Assembly (NCBI GenBank): GCA_025603075.1
Contig: MU626546.1
Span: 1-21,265 of the forward strand
DNA: 21,265 nucleotides
Reading direction: 5' to 3'
From: Neoconidiobolus thromboides FSU 785
Taxonomy: Eukaryota > Entomophthoromycota > Entomophthoromycetes > Entomophthorales > Neoconidiobolaceae
The notes under the pieces were generated by a model. The model ran no database searches, was not told where the DNA came from, and was given only the letters and a program-made list of their open reading frames with translations. Made by a program: the position numbers and the translations under genes. This document shows, piece after piece, positions 18,685 to 21,265 of the stretch. Position 1 is the first letter of the stretch; every line of letters starts with the position of its first letter.

Positions 18685-18788
18685 TATAGGGGGTATTTTT
18701 TTTATTTCAAGGCTTTTTCATCTTTTAAGGGTTATTTGAGTTGAAAGATTGCTAGTAAAATTCTTAAGCAAAAAAATAAATTCCTATA
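18685..18788 (-). mobile_element. MITE-like element, copy f (inverted)
   Basis: The family order reads on the minus strand (plus strand: CTTTTTCATCTTTTAAGGGT, then GAGTTGAAAGATTGCTAGTA and AAATTCTTAAGC). The termini TATAGGGGGTAT and ATTCCTATA are diverged. It lies 266 bp upstream of the trypsin ATG. Confidence 0.72.
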
Positions 18789-19288
18789 TTGTATTATAGA
18801 AGCATAACAATATATTAGCAATAAGATTTAAAGAAGTGTTTGTGATTTTTTAATATACTCTTGTATGGCCTTTTGCTAATAAGGTATCCAAACTTTAAAG
18901 CAGCTAATATTTTATAGCTATATAAATTACAGCCTTTAAAGCTTATTAAATCACAATAAACGTTATAAGTTATAGGCTATAAGCTAATGACCTTTATTAT
19001 CTATAATGAAGTATAGTTTACTTTTATGCTAAGTTTAGCCGAGACTTAACTATATGCATATTTTAGTACCCACTTGATCTTTATTTTGACACATTTGATA
19101 TTGCTTTACACAAGCAACAATAAAACATCTGACCTTTCAAATCTGAATGAAAAGCTTCAATATCATTTTACTTTAAAGTAATCACGTTTATATCAACGAT
19201 TGGTTTATTAAATTCAAAATTAAGTACATTGTTTTATAATTCATTTCAAATTTTTATTAATTATAAAGTAGTTGAAATATCGAGAAAT

Positions 19289-19420
19289 ATGAAATTGATA
19301 TTTTTTTTAATATTATTTGTAAATAAATTTTCTATGATTTTATCAAATTCAAACCTTTGTAGATTTCATAAGTTGGAATCAATAGAATGTAATCATGTCA
19401 ATAATTTTTGCTTTAGATAG
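19289..19420 (+). CDS. Possible small secreted peptide (43 residues), doubtful
   Basis: The ATG at 19289 opens a frame starting MKLIFFLILFVNKFSMILS, a plausible signal peptide, followed by 24 residues with three cysteines (24, 34, 42). The hydrophobic start could equally be a by-product of T-rich DNA. The frame also extends upstream without an ATG. No family is recognised and no promoter is obvious. A 44-bp GT-AG intron candidate inside it leads to an immediate stop, which argues against splicing there. Confidence 0.2.
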   Translation: MKLIFFLILFVNKFSMILSNSNLCRFHKLESIECNHVNNFCFR

Positions 19421-19761
19421 TTTGCTATCATCAAATACTATGACTGATCATTAAGCTTTATGATTTTAGCAGTTGACTTTTATGAAGTAATATACTTAAG
19501 TTTATATATAATACGTGTTTCATTATAGTTACTATTTTTGATGACTTTAGCTTATTCATACTATCTAATTATTTTTATTTGAATTTATTTGAAGTAGCAT
19601 TTTTATTGATAATCTTTCAGTTGAATAATAAATTTTGCATTTTCTTATTTTATTCGGTCTAGTTTATAGGGGTAATGAAAAGTTAAAAGAACTTATTTTT
19701 GTTGCCTAAAAATGGTATTTTTTTACATAAAGATTCGATAAATGAAAATAAAACCTAACAA

Positions 19762-19868
19762 TATATGGGGATGTATTTTTGTATTTAAGAATTTTACTGA
19801 CAATTTTTCCACATAAATAGCGCTTAAAAAATGGAAAAATAATGAAACTAAAAAAAACAGCCCTATAT
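19762..19868 (+). mobile_element. MITE-like element, copy g
   Basis: The left end TATATGGGGATG and right end CAGCCCTATAT flank a core nearly identical to copies b and e: TATTTAAGAATTTTACTGAC, TTTTTCCACATAAATAGCGC and AATGGAAAAATAATGAAAC. It is one of the better-preserved copies. Confidence 0.85.
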
Positions 19869-20656
19869 GGTATAAATAAAAAGCCTATTTAAAACACTTT
19901 AAAAGAATATAACCATTAATTTTTAAATTAAAATTATTGCGAAAAGTAATTTTTTTTTGAAATTTCAAAATTTATTAAACAAAATAAAATAAAATGTAGA
20001 AATAAAATATAGAAATTCAAGCATAGTAACCTAGAGTTATCTTATGTATTTTTTTAATATTTTTTAAGAGTCAAAAGAGCAGCATTAGGGTACACTGAAG
20101 GTTCTCAAGATATCAAATTTAAGGATAAACCAGTTATTTTTAAGCTTTTGAGGAAATATTCATAAATTTTATTAAGCTAAGAAAAAAAGCATCCCTTTAA
20201 TTCTTTATTTTTTTACATTTATTAATATTCTTTATAATTTTGGAAATCTAATTCAATAGACTTTCCATTACCCTTACATTAAGTTGGATGTAAAATTATG
20301 AATTCTACACATTGGTTGTCACTAAATTTAACATACACTTTAATGCTAATTTGTATAGCGATCATAACTTGTCTATATTTTTATAAGTGAAAACCCATAA
20401 AAAAATTTATAATGAGCGTAAATTTATTGGTATGTGTAGTCTGGTTTTCTTATGATCTGTATAAGTCTTTTATCTGTAACCAGTTCAAAAAGCTAGTAGA
20501 AGAACTAGTTGTTCTATATAGGAGAGCTCTTTTTGTTTAGTTTTAAGCAATAAATCTACTGGTAACTTTAAATAAATATTGCATCTTATGATTGATTTAC
20601 TCCGGTATCAAAGTACTGATCCTTTATTTCTATCGATAGCTCTTTAAGTATGATAC

Positions 20657-20763
20657 TATATGGGAGTGTTTTTTTTACTTCATTATTTTTTCCATTTTTT
20701 AAGCACTATTTAAGCGCAAAAATTGTTAGTAAATTCTTAAACACAAAAACACATCTCCATATG
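20657..20763 (-). mobile_element. MITE-like element, copy h (inverted)
   Basis: On the plus strand TATATGGGAGTG opens, CATCTCCATAT closes, and between them lie TTTTTCCATTTTTTAAGCAC, TTAAGCGCAAAAATTGTTAG and TAAATTCTTAAACAC, the reverse complement of the family core. It lies 442 bp beyond the end of the partial trypsin gene. Confidence 0.82.
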
Positions 20764-21204
20764 TTTTCATGTTGTGAACAGTATTTACTCAAAATTCATA
20801 TTTATCATTTTTAATTAGATATGCAGAATATAAAACATATGTGTATTATAAAAATAGCATTATCATTAATAATATGTTGAAACCTCCTTCAGGACAATAA
20901 GATTAACAGTTTCAATTAAGATTATTTTTTGATGAAACTATACTCCATTTTTAATATACATATCTGTCATCAATAATAGATGTAGAAGTTACTTATTTAC
21001 ATATATTTAAAAAAATTAATAGCTTATAACAATATTATTTAGGATTTTATTTAATAAAACAATCTCATTTAAAATACTTAAACAATTTAACAATAGCATA
21101 ATAGGATAGTGGATAGTTTATAATAAACATAGAAAATCTTTAATTTTATGGAAAATTGTATATTGAATTCTATTAAAATATCTTTCAAAAATATGATAAA
21201 GGAA

Positions 21205-21265
21205 TTAACTAGAATTCTTATTAATAAAATCAGCAACAGCTGAAGCACGGGTATATACACCTGGT
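21205..21265 (-). CDS. Second trypsin-like protease, C-terminal end only (partial)
   Basis: Reading minus from the window edge gives PGVYTRASAVADFINKNSS and a TAA stop at 21207-21205. These 19 residues are identical to the last 19 of the complete trypsin at 17649-18419, with several silent base differences, so this is a separate paralogue and not an assembly repeat of the same DNA. It has the same orientation and its stop lies about 3.6 kb from the stop of the first copy. The rest is outside the window. Confidence 0.9.
   Translation of the reverse strand, partial: PGVYTRASAVADFINKNSS

Larger units (their letters stand above)
18420..21204. other. Repeat-containing spacer between the two trypsin genes
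   Basis: No well-supported gene lies in this 2.8 kb. It holds MITE copies f, g and h, the trypsin promoter and a doubtful 43-codon peptide (19289-19420). The rest is AT-rich DNA with homopolymer runs and no structure that I can name. Confidence 0.55.

Noticed and set aside
20171-20220. Possible ninth MITE copy around AAAAAAAGCATCCCTTTA
   Set aside because: Only a few bases of the terminal motif are present, and the family core (TTTAAGAATTTTAC, TTTTTCCA) is missing on both sides.
1-21265. tRNA, rRNA or CRISPR-like arrays
   Set aside because: I looked for cloverleaf-like stretches and evenly spaced repeats and found none; the repeated units are dispersed, variable MITE-like copies.

Overview
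The window is nuclear DNA of an intron-containing, very AT-rich eukaryote. Five genes are cut by 27 tiny GT-AG introns, which I reconstructed by hand; they run from 42 to 58 bp and mostly 45 to 49 bp. Intergenic spacers are short, one strongly expressed-looking secreted trypsin is present with a second copy at the window edge, and there is a fungal/animal-type UDP-glycosyltransferase relic. My best guess is an early-diverging, trypsin-secreting fungus of the Entomophthoromycotina (Conidiobolus type). That is inference from gene content and architecture, not from a database match.

Layout. 1-1789 (-): first half of an ABC-B (P-glycoprotein-type) exporter, cut by the window edge exactly at its H-loop. 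1790-5116: long repeat-rich spacer with a 156-bp inverted-repeat element, a complete 475-bp solo LTR with a 5-bp target duplication, and four copies (a-d) of a ~105-bp MITE-like family. 5117-8710 (+): five-exon SAC1-domain phosphoinositide phosphatase of the Sac2/INPP5F type. 9348-9719 (-): small mitochondrial-type LYR-motif protein, divergent from 9819-10676 (+), a five-exon Mediator subunit 18 gene. 11000-12533 (-): eight-exon CDK8/Ssn3 Mediator kinase, convergent with MED18 and divergent (103 bp) from 12637-14500 (+), a ten-exon NDC1-like transmembrane nucleoporin. 14673-15032 (-): small secreted repeat protein of unknown function. 15404-15768 (-): four-exon, 73-residue small zinc-finger protein of the ZNF706/4F5 type, too fragmented to appear as an ORF. 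16428-17020 (-): broken 3' piece of a UDP-glycosyltransferase. 17649-18419 (-): complete intronless trypsin with a TATA box. 18420-21204: spacer with three more MITE copies and a doubtful mini-peptide. 21205-21265 (-): C-terminal end of a second trypsin with an identical C-terminus.

How the pieces relate. The 5.1-15.8 kb core is a dense housekeeping block with none of the MITE copies. The flanks (1.8-5.1 kb and 16.4-21.2 kb) carry all eight MITEs, the solo LTR, a pseudogene and a duplicated protease. Two Mediator subunits from different modules (MED18 of the head, CDK8 of the kinase module) are neighbours. The most novel-looking item is the eight-copy short element family, which has terminal inverted repeats around GGGGATG and an inner hairpin.
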